Below, in pieces: positions 22,851 through 32,679 of a DNA stretch of 64,000 nt. Made by a program: the position numbers and the translations under genes. The stretch's first letter is position 1. Each line of letters opens with the position of its first letter. The DNA is from Dryococelus australis (Eukaryota > Arthropoda > Insecta > Phasmatodea > Phasmatidae). Under the pieces are notes generated by a model. That model was given only the letters and a program-made list of their open reading frames with translations. It did no database searches and was not told where the DNA came from. The DNA lies in the NCBI GenBank assembly GCA_029891345.1, contig CM057009.1:293338966-293402965 (forward strand). The letters are read 5' to 3'.

Positions 22851-23054
22851 TCGTGGTTAGTTCCAACTTTTCTAAAGCCCGCCATTCCTCTGCCTCAGAA
22901 GAAATAGAAAATTGCTCCAAAGGGACAACGCACCGTATTTGTGGCCCCTTGGATTAATATTTTGCATGATAACTGTTTCTTACTAGGCATTGCCAGGAAA
23001 CTTACTTTTATCTGTGTTTTATTCTCATTAATTATAAATAACATAATTTATATA

Positions 23055-23303
23055 TAAAATATAATGACTGGCGTATCAACACCTATGCTGTTTCGATGCT
23101 TGTCCCAAGTTCATTCGTTGTGACCGCGCATATCCGGTCGGACTAGTCTTCGTCCGACTACGGACACCACGTTTTCGGTGGGCGAGAGATCAGGTGACCG
23201 CGCAGGTCAAGGAAGCATTGTGACGTAGTGGTCATTCAGGAACCGTCAGGCGATGTGTGCCACATGCGGTCGCGCACTGTAGTGTTGGTATAGGGCCCAA
23301 TGC
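23055..23303 (-). pseudogene. Tc1-type transposase relic, C-terminal catalytic part
   Basis: One minus-strand frame contains QHYSARPHVAH and, downstream, PARSPDLSPTENVVSVVGRR. These align with the QDNARPH and SPDLSPIEHVW blocks of Tc1-family DDE transposases. The residue at the second catalytic aspartate is tyrosine; the glutamate is kept, with exactly 34 residues between the two positions, the DD34E spacing of Tc1. Two in-frame TGA codons interrupt it, one where tryptophan is usual and one where arginine is usual, as expected from decay. The N-terminal part is absent: the strand is interrupted by the Tc1 element starting at 23328. It cannot encode an active enzyme. Confidence 0.85.
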
Positions 23304-23327
23304 TGGTCCTGAAGATAGAGGCTGTTA

Positions 23328-24159
23328 AAATTGCAGCACCAAGAAGGACGCACCTGAATGAGCCCACGTGAGGGGACTGCGTAGAGCAGGGTAGGGCAAT
23401 GGCGTGATTAGTTGTTCAGCTGATTGGCGCACATTGACGACATTGATAAGCGGTGGATATCGGGTAGCCGCTGGGATATGTTGGCATTTTGTTGTTTCCA
23501 CGCCATTTGTGTGCACAGATGGAGCGAACATGTCCCATTGAAGAACACGACAACCACACAAACATGGTTTCCATCGTCAACCGCAGGGGAATCAGAGCCC
23601 TATCAGGATTGTGGATTATCTTACCGCGAAATTTGTCCTTGCATTGGAAGAAATGCAACATCAGTGAAGCCAATGTGGGATTAGGGGTTTGGGGAGGGAC
23701 GGGCTGAGTGACGTATACGAAGACATTGGCCCTGTCGCATCAACGAGAGCGAGGACATGCGTCTGGTGAGCACGGAGATTGTGGATTGTACAGTCACATC
23801 AAACTCCCTCACTAAGGAATTCAGGCGTGTGACACACAAGTCTGTGTCCGCACGCTGCAATTGTGCATGGACCATCGGGCATGGGCGGACGAATGTCATA
23901 CAGTCGTCTTCTCCTACGAATTCCGCTGGTCGCATGCGTGTCTGGCAGCACGACACCCAAAGTCTATTCCTGCCACTGCCGCGTCGTGTAGCAGCGGTTA
24001 TTGCCGCTCGTAATGGGGCCTTATATTACTCATTTGCCACGTTACGTGCGTCATACAGAGCTACAAGTGTAATCATTTCACCTTTGCTCTGTGTATGTGT
24101 AGAATTCTGTCCAATAAATCTGGCTGTGATAGCTTACGTCCTTCTTGATGTTGCAATTT
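23328..24159 (+). mobile_element. Internally deleted Tc1-type transposon
   Basis: The left end AAATTGCAGCACCAAGAAGG and the inverted right end AAATTGCAACATCAAGAAGG extend to 23-bp terminal repeats with two mismatches (23328-23350 and 24137-24159). TA flanks both sides (23326-23327 and 24160-24161), the Tc1/mariner target. At 832 bp it is shorter than autonomous Tc1 elements (about 1.3-1.7 kb) and retains only an N-terminal transposase remnant. Confidence 0.85.
23600..24060 (+). pseudogene. Tc1-type transposase relic, N-terminal part
   Basis: Frameshifted pieces read GLSYREICPCIGRNATSV (the DNA-binding helix-turn-helix region), NESEDMRLV, then RVTHKSVSA, LQLCMDHRAW, VVFSYEFR and GRMRVW. These follow the order of Tc1 transposases up to the first catalytic block, usually VVFSDESRF. 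The first catalytic aspartate codon is replaced by TAC (tyrosine) at 23915-23917. At least two frameshifts and a stop are needed to join the pieces, and the remaining catalytic domain is missing before the right terminal repeat. This is a dead copy inside the element with 23-bp ends. Confidence 0.82.
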
Positions 24160-24259
24160 TATTGACCCACGGTGTAAAAGTTCAATTTAATCAAAGGTAA
24201 TGTACTCTTGTGTTAAGTCTCTCGCTTACATGATGCTTGAACTGCGTCGCAGTGAGTTT

Positions 24260-24695
24260 GAAATACGCGTTTTTCAACAAAACTATTAAACGTGTGTCCA
24301 ATGTGTTGACCTACGAAAAGAACACACACACTTCATACGATGGCTGTTGAGTGCTATCAAGATGACCTGTAAAATAGAAAGACAATTTCAGAGTAATAGA
24401 AAATGGCTAAAAACGGCCTTTTTTAAAGTGCTGGGTCTCAAAATATATATGTCGGATCGATACAAAATTACTCACGTGCCCTGCATAGGACCTTCTTACA
24501 GAATTTTCATCATTAAAATAATAGGGTTACCGCTAGAAGTGCCATAGGTACAAGCAGTGCGACGAGAACACTGCACGCTAGTTGAGAGCCTTGCGCTTAG
24601 AGGCGATGGCGTACTTGATGCGCGTGGCAGTGGCGTCCTTATCGCTCCCGCACTTCTCGGTCTCAAATGCGGGAAAAAGCTCAAGGTAGGCGGGA
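24260..24695 (-). repeat. Repeat family C, diverged copy, reverse
   Basis: GAACACTGCACGCTAGTTGA, GCGCTTAGAGGCGATGGCG and CCTTATCGCTCCCGCACTTC match the reverse complement of the GC-rich head of family C. The flank CCAATGTGTTGACCTACGAAA also pairs with sequence near 29.06 kb. The strongest similarity is at 24500-24690. Confidence 0.6.
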
Positions 24696-25448
24696 ACCTT
24701 AACAAAAATATTAAACGCTTGTGATACTGGTTTTGTGTTTCCAAAACATGCCATGTCATAGATTGTGTGATTTTTCAAAGGTTTTGATTATGAAAGGCTG
24801 TAAAAATAATTGGAATAAACTCGAAAAATATTTCGTGAAAATACGGGAAAATACTGGTAAAAGTATGAAGGATCTTCGTAAAATTACATGTCCATCTTTT
24901 TAGTTGATAACGGACATTAATACATTCCGTTAATGTAGCAAAACTTTCCGCGAATTTTCCGTAAATTTGCTACGAGGTTTTTGTGTGTTTACAGCGTATA
25001 AAAAGAGATTATGGAATAATTAAAAATATTTTTTTATGTGTTTGCTGATGTATAAGAAATAAATGTTTTTTTTTTAAACATTTCATTTTAGAGCGGTATT
25101 TGAACCCGGGCTAATATTTTCTAGTCACAGCGGGGAAGAATGCTTTCTGTAACCTCGGCTTTGTTCCTTCCCGAAATCCGAAGCTGCTGGGAATACGTTG
25201 AGGTTCCGTATTTTCTTTTGCATAGAGCTGAATTCCGTTTTATGTCATTATGTTCCCGTATATAAATTGTGTATTTCCGTAGAAATGTCCGTAAATATAC
25301 GAACATTTTTAACGGTATGGAGCGCCAGGTGCTGACATGTCAGGTGTATTTATTGCACAATCACGCATCTCTACAGCATTAGTATATCTGCAGTATCTAG
25401 GCATGTGTGCTGACGGACTGGATCCTTAAGAGGGGTAGTAAACAGCTG

Positions 25449-25832
25449 CGCATCCAAGGTCAAGAAGCGAGGGAGCGATACGGGCGACACTATCACGCAC
25501 GCCAAGTGCCTCATCGCTCCTACGCGCAAGGCGGGCAGTGTTTCCGTCGTGTTCCTGCACTCTACAAATTAGACCTGTAACAGTGGGACTTTATTATATG
25601 CCGTGAAAGCCTGCAGATTAAACTACGCTCGTATGTTTGTACTTTTCTCTTGCCGCTTAAGGAAACTGCATAGGCAAGCATTAAAAATGCGATATTTGGC
25701 CATTTTCACGAATTGTTTTTCTCCATGAATAAGACCATAGTCATAGATAATTTTTTAAAATCCTTTCTGGCAAAAAGTCATATTTCCAGAACATTTATTT
25801 ACCGAGATACGCGAATACGTGCAAACGATGTC
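25449..25832 (+). repeat. Repeat family C, copy 1
   Basis: The head TCCAAGGTCAAGAAGCGAGG, then GAGCGATACGGGCGACAC and CCTCATCGCTCCTACGCGC, leads to an AT-rich body with GAAAGCCTGCAGATTAAACT and a tail TTTATTTACCGAGATACGCG. The copies at 27.16 and 39.98 kb are collinear. No terminal inverted repeats or tail are visible, so a SINE-like origin is possible but unproven. Confidence 0.8.
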
Positions 25833-26330
25833 ACAACAAAAGTGTCACTGTGGATTCCTCTTAATACATAGAACTAAAGAATGCAGCGCTGCAGTTACCT
25901 TACTAGGAAACGTATCATACCGTTACTTTGTACCGGTGCACCATTATTTTGAATGTCCCGTGCCATTATATGATAACGAGGACACCATAGTAGGCGAGTA
26001 CACACAGGAACGAAATAGCGTGGCGCAGTTAGAGAGCAAATTTACCTTTTGGTTTACCAAAATTTTCCTTTTTTTTTTAAGTATAATTTAAAACACGCAA
26101 AATGGCGGCATTTTAAGTATATATTGATAAAGTACAAAGAAAGCACTGATGGTCATACACATACGACCCTTCACTGTATGCTTAAATTGCAATATACAGT
26201 CTTTCCGTGTAACATTTAATATTCCACTTCATTGTTGGCGTCTTCTTCTCTGTCTACGTCCTCCCAGGAATTATAAACTTGCCTGTATGACGAGAGAACA
26301 GACGTGCGTGTATCGGACACCACGAAGTCC
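25833..26330. other. No gene recognised
   Basis: The frame at 25819-26091 starts in the end of the C repeat and encodes 90 residues without a recognisable domain. Nothing else stands out. Confidence 0.4.
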
Positions 26331-26334
26331 GAGC

Positions 26335-26525
26335 TCTTCATTTGTTTGAATTGGAGTGAGATTTTGGCGGCTCTTAACAGCGAGGTCTTGAGAACTGATG
26401 AGGTTGATTGAAGTGAATATGGAGCGACGCCGGAATGAATGGGTTTGGGAAGCGGGACATCGCCGAGAAAACCTGCCGACCAACGGCATCGTCCGGCGCA
26501 ATTCCCACTTGCGAGTTTGAATTGG
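26335..26525 (-). mobile_element. SINE family S body, reverse
   Basis: On the minus strand it runs AAGTGGGAATTGCGCCGGAC, GTTGGTCGGCAGGTTTTCTC, CATTCATTCCGGCGTCGCTC and CTCGCTGTTAAGAGCCGCC, matching the copy at 61.0 kb. The tRNA-like head is absent. Confidence 0.75.
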
Positions 26526-26924
26526 AAATTATTTCTGATGACACATACGGATTTTAACATGTCGGTACTAAGTATGGTACTCTTCTTGTATCTTACGTCA
26601 GTTACAATACTGAAAATACGTTTTGCTTGTGCGCTTGAGTGAGGAATTGTCAGAAGACTATAAATACTAAACTATTGCTTTTTGCTTATTTAACAACAAA
26701 TATACAGTTGATGTCAAGAAACGGTAGAAACCCGCAACCACCAACGCAACTATTTAACATCCCGCCGACAGTTGGAAATTTCCCCGAATTTTAAGCTTTT
26801 TCGTGAAAAATTCCTTTTCCTCTTTTTTACCTAGGAACGTATCGAAATTTCCCTCGAAAAGAGAAGTTTCACTCGACTTACCAACACTGGCGTGGCGGAT
26901 CCTTTGATGTTGGCGCACGAGGCC

Positions 26925-27047
26925 CCGTTTGTATGATTGGCTATTACGTGCTTGAAAATGTTTCCTAAGCCAACTGACGAACATTTCGACACGCTGCTGG
27001 CCAGTGACGCTATTTTGTTGGCGTGTGAAGCTGGACTTCGCGGCATA
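26925..27047 (+). repeat. Repeat family L fragment
   Basis: TGTATGATTGGCTATTACG and GCTGGCCAGTGACGCTATTT with GCTGGACTTCGCGG resemble blocks at 44.5, 49.3 and 61.4 kb. The fragment ends at a B copy. Confidence 0.55.
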
Positions 27048-27048
27048 G

Positions 27049-27880
27049 GCTATTCGCGGTTTCTTCACACTTTGTAATTGAAACCTTTAAAAATCACCCT
27101 ATGTATGACGCGTTTGGTAGTTTCCTAAAAATGTCACTTTTACAAGCGTTTAGTGCTTGTGTTACGTCCAAGGTCAAGAAGCGAGGGAGCGATACGGGCC
27201 ACACTAACACGCACGCCTAGCGCCTCAACGCTCCTACGCACAAGGCGTGCAGTGTTTCCGTCGTAACGATGTACTGTGCAAATTAGATCTGTAACAATGG
27301 GGTTTTATTTCACGCGATGAAAGCCCACAGATTAAACTACGCCCGTATATTTGTACTTTTCTCTTGCCGCTCGAGGAAACTGCATAGGCAAGCTTTAGAA
27401 ATGCTAAATTTGACCATTTTCTCGAATTTTTTTCTCCAAGAATACACTTAATATGACAAAAAAAAAAAAAAGAACATAGATAATTATTTTTCAGCTTTTC
27501 TGACGACAAACAGTCGTTTTTCCAGAACATTTATTTACCGAGATACGCGTATTCGCGCAAACAACTATTTCCCAAAAAAAAAAACGCGGGGCTCCATCCC
27601 ACTCTTAAAGTACATTATTTTTAGTTAAATTGAATTTTTACTTATATTGTGTCAATGAAATATATTATTTCAATAATAATTAATGTGAATAAATACAAGG
27701 AGGAAAAATGTGTGTTGGTAATGCTTAGTAAGAAATAATTCTTATGGAAATTATTATTACACGAATTCGGTGCGGTGTCCATTTGGTGTAATTTACTAGC
27801 TTTGTTTGCTTGAGGCGGAGGAATAGTCTGGAAGTAGATCTTTAGCAGGGCTTCGTGACGTGAACAGCATATACAGGCAG
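27049..27880 (-). mobile_element. Family B MITE split by a C repeat
   Basis: The first part (27049-27163) contains GCTATTCGCGGTTTCTTCAC and AAAATGTCACTTTTACAAGC. The second (27592-27880) contains TTAGTAAGAAATAATTCTTA, TTGAGGCGGAGGAATAGTCT and the end GTGACGTGAACAGC. Joined, they follow the unbroken B copy at 37187-37608. The insert is the C repeat at 27164-27590. Confidence 0.8.
27164..27590 (+). repeat. Repeat family C, copy 2, nested in B
   Basis: The head CGTCCAAGGTCAAGAAGCGA and the tail TTTATTTACCGAGATACGCG are as in copy 1. The copy ends with an A-run and ACGCGGGG before family B resumes. The bases on both sides do not give a clear duplication. Confidence 0.8.
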
Positions 27881-28099
27881 TGTTCTGTGGAGTTACCATG
27901 GTGACCTTAGTCAGTGCACAGTACGAGGAACACAAGTCTCAACATTGGTGCTCGTACAATGGTAATTGTAGGTGATCGAGAACTGGGCATGCTCGTTCTC
28001 ATCCGCCGTGTCAGTTTTAAGAAGAACTTTTTCAAAAGTGTGATTGCAGTTCCTAAACGATTTTATCATTCAGTAAAGACGCTAAGTCTGCACTAAGTT

Positions 28100-28640
28100 G
28101 GCAATTATGTTACATTTGATGTAATGCAAATTTTATTTTCAGATAGTATTACGTTATTCGTTACAGAATTACACATTGATATTTAAGATGTGTTGCCTGT
28201 ACTCCTGGGTATGGTAAACAGTAAATGTCTATAGCCTCGTTTCCGCAGTTCTTCTGAAAATAAAATGAATTCAGCACGAATCCGAAGAAAAAAAAATCGT
28301 TTTAAGGAGGCTGGAATTGAGTGTTGTAAGCCGTTGGTCGATGGCTGTGCCCTGGCTGGTTTCACTGCAAGACGGAGGAACGTCGGTTTCCCATCTCTCT
28401 GAAAACCCAAACGTTGGGCTTAGAGCGTGGTTTAGAGTTCAGGACAAAACGCTGTTTGCTCAAATGCCCCTGTCTAGTTTCTCAGCAGATTTGGTAAATT
28501 TACACCGTGTCTCAATTGGCCCAGAGAGCGCTCTCTCGTGCTCCCGCTTTTGCTCTTTCTGTTCGTCTCTCTGAGAGATCGCGAAAGCACGAGAGCACAA
28601 ACATGTATACTCGCTGTGTTCTCGCATGCTATCTGTAGGG
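28100..28640. other. No gene recognised; local inverted motif
   Basis: Near 28525-28595, CTCTCTCGTGCT and AGCACGAGAG face each other across about 60 bases. Frames of 75-93 codons on both strands carry no recognisable domain. Confidence 0.4.
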
Positions 28641-28910
28641 GTCTGCAAAATTCGCGTTATTATCAAGGACAGACTGAACTCCGTGCGGTTGACCAACTTC
28701 AGCCATTGGCCAAAAATATCAGAGGACTCTTGAGCCAACAATATAAGTTCAGCTGTGGAGTGGCCAATCTCTTATGAGGAGATCAAACAGATAAGTGGCG
28801 TTGATAACAGTGCAGCGGCCAATGAAACCACGAATTTTATTCACTTGTTTATAAGGCAGTAGAGTCTATCATGTCACCGAAAGATAACGCGAATTTGTGA
28901 TTTCATAACT
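28636..28910. mobile_element. Possible MITE with AATTCGCGTTAT ends
   Basis: GCAAAATTCGCGTTAT near 28648 is mirrored by ATAACGCGAATTTGTG near 28886. The interior contains CATTGGCCAAAA and GGCCAATGAA like the hAT-like D family. Flanks do not show a clear duplication. Confidence 0.45.
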
Positions 28911-29029
28911 GCGAAGTGAGATTATCTCAGAATACTACGGATATGTGAAATACTTTTAAATCATTGTATTTAAGGGCATGGCCTACCTGGTGCTTGAAAT
29001 GCTTTGGAGATTGTCTCAAATAATCTTTT

Positions 29030-29330
29030 TTCTACTATACTGTTAAACATGCACACAACTGCTGAGCTACGAAAATAACACAGTCGGACAACGCGTGAGA
29101 TACACACAAAACTACTTAAGGGCCCTACATTCTGCCTTCGTACGCACTTTCCAGCAATAAAATAATAGGGTCACCGCTGAAAGTCCCATAAGTACACGCA
29201 ATGCGACTAGAACACTGCGTGCCAGTTCAGAGCCTTGCGTTTAGTGGCGATGGCGCACTTGACGAACCTGGCAGTGTCGCCCTTATCGCTGCTGTGCATC
29301 TCGTCCTGAAACGCGGAAAAAAAAAACTCC
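29030..29330 (-). repeat. Repeat family C, diverged copy, reverse
   Basis: AATAATAGGGTCACCGCTGA, GCGACTAGAACACTGCG and GCGTTTAGTGGCGATGGCG are collinear with the copy at 24.5-24.7 kb and are the reverse complement of the C head. Confidence 0.6.
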
Positions 29331-29334
29331 TAGG

Positions 29335-30430
29335 TAATGGGGTGCCTGAATGAGATTAATTGGTTAAAACTGCGTTTTACTTTAGTTTGTGGTAGTTTGC
29401 AACATTTTTGTCCATAATAAGTGTTCAATTGCACCATTTGGCGATACAATTTTTTCAGCTGTAAAATAGTGTTTAAAATTAAAAACTTAGGTGTAGGCTT
29501 GCTTCTAACAATACTTACAATGATCCGCGCATATGTTTGCACTCATTATAAGTTCCGTAAAAAACTTGTGTTTTTATCGTATGCTGTGCATGATTATCAA
29601 GAAAAGAACACATTTTCCCGAATCGAGAGAGCGATAGCGCACAACGATCCCTGTCGCTGGGTAATGCGAAAGTGCGCTCTGAGGTACGACGGCCTTAGGT
29701 GTTTAGCGTCTAGAAGCGGGGGCGTCCACAAGTAATGGTTAAGTTCAAAAATAAGCAGGGTTTAGCGCAAAGCTAGGGTCCACCTTTTATAGTTCGTGGA
29801 AGCAGTAAAGGGCAGTGCAGGAAGAACTGTTCGCAAAAGAAACGAATTCTTAGAACCGGCCTTTTCCTCACGCGTTTGTGGCGATCACAGCCACCAGTAT
29901 TGCTGCCAAGGTCCACAAGAGGACTTGTGTATAATTTTTATATATAATATAGTATTTTTTTCATTACTGGCTTCATTAAATGGCGAAATTAAGGTAAATT
30001 GCCTTCTCCTACACTTCGACATTTTATACATGAAGAATTTGACTCACAGAATACAATTACTAGTAAATATGTAGACGTTATTGACTTCGAACGTATTACT
30101 AGAAATGAAGTACAATTACAGTAAAAATGAATGACACATTAGGAATAAGTAGTAAAAGCTGTAAAAAAGGACAGGAATAAATAGGTAAAAAATCAACATT
30201 AACAATAATGTAGGGGAGGTTTAATGTCTGGCAACAATGCCTTGATCACGCGACAACATGACATTGTTAGGAAACCTAAGTAGTGTTGCCAGTCAAGGAT
30301 CTGTTCCTCGCCCTTCCCCTCTTGTCACGATCTTCCCATCCCTAACTGGCCTGCGGGCTCTTCACGTTGTCTTGGGCAGCTCAACATGGGATCATGTCAT
30401 GGAACAGTTAAGAATACAGAAGTGAAATGA
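29335..30430. other. No gene recognised
   Basis: Frames of 92-104 codons (29421-29735 and 29796-30074) encode peptides without a known domain. ACAGAAGTGAAATG near 30417 matches an end of family L. Confidence 0.4.
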
Positions 30431-30433
30431 CAA

Positions 30434-30817
30434 GGCGGTAAACCCTGCTTAAGATCTACTTACATGAACATTATGTATTCTTCCGCCGTATGTAAACTTA
30501 ACTTTGCCGTAGGCATGCTAAAAATTTTCATGCGCCGGCCAAGGGAAACTGTTAGAAAATTAAATAATTTACAAGTTTACTAATGCTTGCACTTATATGG
30601 ATTAAAAAACAACGCAAAATAAATAATTATAGTATTCACAAACGTTTAAGTTAATACATTAAATTCAATGTTAAGATGTGGAACTACTTTCCCTCCGTCG
30701 TTGCCAACTTTACTGGGCACATTTCAGTCAGTGTACCTGTCAAAATGTGTGCAGGTTAGAGACAGTGACATTTTTCAATGGTCGATTTCAAAAGTGCTCA
30801 TTTAACCGTGAACAGTC
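30434..30817 (+). mobile_element. Family A MITE with a left-end deletion
   Basis: CGGTAAACCCTGCTTAAGAT joins the outer end directly to the internal block and lacks about 16 bp of terminal repeat. The right end TCATTTAACCGTGAACAGTC is intact. Confidence 0.8.
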
Positions 30818-31168
30818 TTTAATTTCACTGGCGTGTGCGTGCTCATTCGCGGAATGGGCACGGGGCTGCGGAGCTGGGATGTAGTCTTACTGAGTACCGC
30901 ATACTGCTGAAGCTTTCCAATTGTACTAGGTGGCGCCAGGCTCGTGATTTACCGTGACGATGATTGGCGAACGACACTTCTACCGTATCGATAGTCCGTG
31001 ATGCCATTTTGATGACGTGCGCGGCTCGAGTTCTCTGTACAAGTGGCAATTTCTCTTCTGTATTCTTAAGTTGTTCTGTGATTGTACATTCCGAATGGTT
31101 CGTGTTATTCACGCCGAACATCCACAGCCCATTGGCTGTGTATTGCGTGAGCCTCCGTGCAACGTGTA

Positions 31169-31413
31169 CACTCTAAACCCGAATCACTGATATCAATCGG
31201 TAAAATAACTGTTACTGAGAGTCAGTTGATGAGGTACTGCTGACCGGCGAATTAAACAAACTGAGAACTAGTGATTTATGGAAATGTCATTCTTGACATT
31301 CAATGGGAAATCACAAATAAATCAGAAATTCAACCACTATATTATTATCAGGTGCTCAGTTCATACTGCTTTCACTTATTTGGCTCAATTATCACTGACT
31401 CGAGTTTAGAGTG
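31169..31413. mobile_element. TA-flanked MITE G
   Basis: The left end CACTCTAAACCCGAATCACT and the inverted right end CACTCTAAACTCGAGTCAGT form 24-bp terminal repeats with three mismatches. TA flanks both sides (31167-31168 and 31414-31415). The 245-bp interior is non-coding. TA duplication suggests a Tc1/mariner-type mobiliser. I see no second copy in this window. Confidence 0.85.
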
Positions 31414-31419
31414 TATGAA

Positions 31420-31985
31420 ATCATTCTTTTTACAACACCTGAAACCATAAATGAAAGAAGTCCGAAATATTTAAAGCAGTGACTTTTGTAGTTTGCGTGG
31501 TTTTTACCATATCCACATATGCATTTTGATGTTCAGAAGTCCGTAAAGGTCATTAATTTTTCTGGCCATGTTGAGTGACTCCGAAATAGTGTTTTTTAAT
31601 GTGCGACGTGTTTCGTACGTACCATTCCGACCTCGTCTGGAGTGCGTGGTCTTTAGAAGTTTGCTGAAAAAAAAAAAAAACTGCTTTTATACATTTTACA
31701 TTGCAGTTTGAGCTACGGGTAGGAGCATGCCTTAATTTAAATCCTACGACCTGTCATGTTTGTTTAAAGTGGAGGGAGAAAATTAACGCGTGGGAGGCGC
31801 TTGTTTGCTTTTCTGTGATGTGACTAAAACTCGGCCATCATCAGGCAGTGAAGAACGCCGTGGAGGAAGTTACAACTCAGACATAAACCTGAACGCCTGC
31901 TTGGACTCCCAGGGGATGCGCGGTATATTATCGTTGGAATTTGTTTTGCGTGGTGGTTGGGGGGGGGGGGAGAAGCTGTTTGACA
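31420..31985. other. No gene recognised
   Basis: A mixed stretch with a run of 14 A near 31668 and a GGGGGGGGGG tract near 31960. No domain is recognisable in the short frames. Confidence 0.4.
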
Positions 31986-31989
31986 CAGA

Positions 31990-32115
31990 CTAGGTAAGTG
32001 CCCCGAAGTGAAAACAGCCGCTTCTACCGCGAATTCCACTCACACATCCCAGTAGAGTGGGCGTCGCTGGCCAGCGACATGGCTCAACGCCGTTCGCGAA
32101 TTGGCACCTTTTAAC
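31990..32115 (-). repeat. Repeat family L end fragment
   Basis: CCGCTTCTACCGCGAATTCC and CGTCGCTGGCCAGCGACATG parallel CCTCTTCTACCGCGAACTAC and following sequence near 49.24 kb. Confidence 0.5.
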
Positions 32116-32504
32116 CTGTTGACGTACACATTAATGTTTCGTTTCAGGTGTTGCAAAAGAAGAAGATTTTGGCGTGCAGTACTTGCGAGTTTCTTGTAAC
32201 AATTGACATATCGTAACCCATGGGAAGGGTTTCAGTTTATCAATGACACAAGATGCAACTAATTATACAGTATGATTCACAATTAGACCGACAAACATAG
32301 GAGGTGATTCTTCATGAAGAGTAAAAGGAAAACATATCTGACGCTTTATACCTAAACCGAGTATTAAGGGAGGCATGAGCCCTTAAAAAACGAGCTTTTA
32401 AACCGTATCTGTGCAAAATATCGGTAACGAAGTAAAATACAATGACGACCCTCGGAACATTATTGTATGTTATCGGAACCTTCAACGTAAGAGCCTAGTA
32501 CAAT

Positions 32505-32675
32505 ATTGTTCTTATGCAAAATATTATTTTACTTAGTGCGCACGAATAAGGTGCGTTGTCTCTTTGGTGTATTTTTCTAGACACGGTATGGTCAAGCTTT
32601 GTTTGCATGAGGCGGAGAAATATCCTTAAAATACAACTTCAAGCAGAGCTTCAAGAAAGTTGTTAGGCTAAGTTT
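32505..32675 (-). mobile_element. Family B fragment, reverse
   Basis: GTTCTTATGCAAAATATTAT, AGTGCGCACGAATAAGGTGC and TTTGCATGAGGCGGAGAAAT keep the family B order. The inner half of the element and the outermost end are missing. Confidence 0.75.
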
Positions 32676-32679
32676 AGAA

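Larger units (their letters stand above)
22853..24225 (+). mobile_element. Family B copy split by Tc1-type insertions
   Basis: The left part (22853-23066) runs from GGTTAGTTCCAACTTTTC to the AT-rich ATATATAAAATATAATG. The family sequence resumes at 24172 with GTGTAAAAGTTCAATTTAAT, the block that normally follows directly. About 1.1 kb of Tc1-related DNA therefore lies inside. The B copy is incomplete on its right. Confidence 0.7.

Noticed and set aside
25085..25150. B-box-like GGGTTCAAATAC on the minus strand
   Set aside because: No A box at a suitable distance, so not called a SINE or tRNA.
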